NCBI GenBank assembly: GCA_023416695.1
Contig: JAEZGY010000068.1
Span: 1 to 34,351 of the forward strand
Length of the DNA stretch: 34,351 nt
Direction: 5' to 3'
From: Bacillota bacterium
Lineage (GTDB): Bacteria > Bacillota > Clostridia > Lachnospirales > Lachnospiraceae
Position numbers and translations under genes: made by a program
The notes under the pieces: generated by a model
Told to the model about the DNA's origin: nothing
Database searches by the model: none
Seen by the model: only the letters and a program-made list of their open reading frames with translations
Shown: positions 33,590 to 34,351 of the stretch, in pieces
Layout: each line of letters begins with the position of its first letter
How positions within the stretch are numbered: position 1 is the stretch's first letter

Positions 33590-33629
33590 TTTTGCATATG
33601 ACAACATTATACCCTTTTCCTATGCAAAA
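33590..33629 (-). promoter_or_regulatory. Inverted repeat flanking the -10 box of the zinc-finger/polA promoter
   Basis: TTTTGCATA (33590-33598) and TATGCAAAA (33621-33629) are 9-base inverted arms separated by 22 bases, with the -10 box between them and one arm beside the -35. This geometry could be two operator half-sites for a dimeric regulator or an accident of AT-rich sequence. Confidence 0.35.
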
Positions 33630-33634
33630 CTCAA
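33606..33634 (-). promoter_or_regulatory. Promoter of the zinc-finger protein and polA unit
   Basis: Minus-strand TTGAGT (33634-33629), 17-base spacer, perfect TATAAT (33611-33606), about 22 bases before the start codon. It follows the terminator of the surface-protein gene. Confidence 0.8.
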
Positions 33635-33645
33635 CGGAAATGAGA

Positions 33646-33693
33646 AAGAGGATGTCCTAAGAATATTATTTAATATCCTTAAAACACCCTCTT
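33646..33693 (-). terminator. Terminator after the LPXTG protein gene
   Basis: A 22-bp stem with four G-U pairs (arms 33646-33667 and 33672-33693) and a 4-base loop, one of the longest in the window, 21 bases after the stop of the surface-protein gene. The trailing sequence TTTCTCATTT is a modest T-run. Confidence 0.85.
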
Positions 33694-33714
33694 ACTATCT
33701 AGCAATAGTAATCA

Positions 33715-34351
33715 TTAAGCTTTTTTATTCTTTTTAATAACAAGAATACTCGCACCTAGTAAAATAAGCATTGCACCTGCATAATAAAATACATTTACAG
33801 GAATTGTTCCAGTTTCAGGAAGTTCTGCTCCTCCTTGTGGTGTATCATTATCTGGAACAATAATAGTAGGTTTTTCAGATGGCTTTACTGTAGGCTTTGG
33901 AGTAGGATCAACATTACCTTCTGGCACATCTGGATCTGGAATGATGAGAGTTTGTCTATAGATTGCTTTCACTGTAATATCTTCAGTTACGTTAGTAAAG
34001 CTTCTATCCCATCCATTAAAGGTATAAGAATAGGTAGCATCAGAAGCCTTAGCAGGTGTAGTACCTCTATAGGTAGCATCCTCACCATATTTTACTTTAT
34101 CAGTACCTAATACTGTTGTTCCATTTTCATCTACGAAGGTAACTGTAAAGGTCTTAAGAGAAGAAGTTCTCTTTACTTCCAAATTACTAGTTACATCTTC
34201 AAAGGACTTATCCCATACAGTGTAATCTCTTGTCTCATCATAGTCGTAATCTGGTTCCGTTGCATCATCACCTGACACTACTCTTTGAGTATCAATTAAA
34301 ATTCCATCAACAAAGAAATTTACTTGATATGTTTGTACTGAAGTTCTGTAT
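33715..34351 (-). CDS. LPXTG cell-wall surface protein, C-terminal part
   Basis: The frame is open to the window edge, so only the last 211 residues are present and the true start lies outside (an in-frame GTG at 34278 is not the start). Residues visible include two tandem repeats of the InlB/Flg_new-type beta-grasp pattern: one beginning YQVNFFVDGILIDTQ and a second beginning FTVTFVDENGTTVLG with YTFNGWDRSFTNVTEDITV, about 65 residues apart. A Pro/Lys-rich wall-spanning linker (VDPTPKPTVKPSEKP) follows, then the sorting signal LPETG, a hydrophobic helix (VFYYAGAMLILLGASILVI) and basic tail KKNKKA. Sortase-anchored surface protein, ligand unknown. Confidence 0.9.
   Translation of the reverse strand, partial: YRTSVQTYQVNFFVDGILIDTQRVVSGDDATEPDYDYDETRDYTVWDKSFEDVTSNLEVKRTSSLKTFTVTFVDENGTTVLGTDKVKYGEDATYRGTTPAKASDATYSYTFNGWDRSFTNVTEDITVKAIYRQTLIIPDPDVPEGNVDPTPKPTVKPSEKPTIIVPDNDTPQGGAELPETGTIPVNVFYYAGAMLILLGASILVIKKNKKA

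Noticed and set aside
33715..34278. Complete small secreted protein starting at the GTG at 34278
   Set aside because: The frame stays open to the window edge and the repeat domain extends upstream of that GTG, so it is the end of a longer protein.
1..34351. CRISPR array, prophage or insertion sequence
   Set aside because: No regularly spaced repeats, transposase, integrase or phage genes were seen; all genes are co-directional housekeeping or envelope genes.

Overview
The window is an AT-rich stretch of a Firmicutes chromosome, most likely a clostridial anaerobe of the Lachnospiraceae type (inferred from gene content: short HisG with HisZ, RecU, a RelQ-type alarmone synthetase, an ACT-protein/UPF0210 pair, a long FtsA-like ATPase, strong AGGAGG ribosome sites and consensus sigma-A promoters). 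Every supported gene lies on the minus strand, so transcription runs from high to low coordinates. No mobile element, CRISPR array, tRNA or rRNA was seen, and no gap between genes exceeds about 190 bases.

In transcription order, 34351-33715 is the C-terminal end of an LPXTG surface protein with a strong terminator. A consensus promoter then drives a small anti-sigma-like zinc-finger membrane protein and DNA polymerase I (33577-30373, terminator). Next come coaE, then a long FtsA-like ATPase joined 2 bp apart to a membrane GAF-GGDEF diguanylate cyclase (29620-25890, terminator). WalJ/YycJ-like hydrolase, an ACT-domain protein and UPF0210 follow (25761-23240, terminator). Then come pepD and capA, an LCP (LytR-CpsA-Psr) enzyme with a perfect 17-bp terminator stem, and an M23 peptidase (23063-18024).

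A nine-gene co-directional run (17836-9141) starts from its own promoter with the (p)ppGpp synthetase RelQ. It continues with RsmF-type rRNA methylase, RsuA-type pseudouridine synthase, HAD hydrolase, YgiQ radical SAM protein, an unknown two-TM protein, RluA-type pseudouridine synthase, RecU and ProC, and ends at a terminator.

The histidine operon (8966-2930) follows: hisZ-hisG-hisD-hisB-hisA-hisIE plus a 45-residue membrane protein. It has a perfect TTGACA-17-TATAAT promoter, a 14-bp palindrome in the leader and a classic terminator. hisH and an intact hisF are missing here; instead HisIE carries a degenerate HisF-like barrel at its N-terminus that has lost the catalytic aspartates. The last gene is alaS on its own consensus promoter, and after it a promoter with a palindrome at the predicted start site reads out of the window.

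Most of the window is housekeeping. The parts most worth following are the pseudo-HisF/HisIE fusion, the FtsA-like/diguanylate cyclase pair, the two putative operators, and the small proteins attached to the his and polA units.
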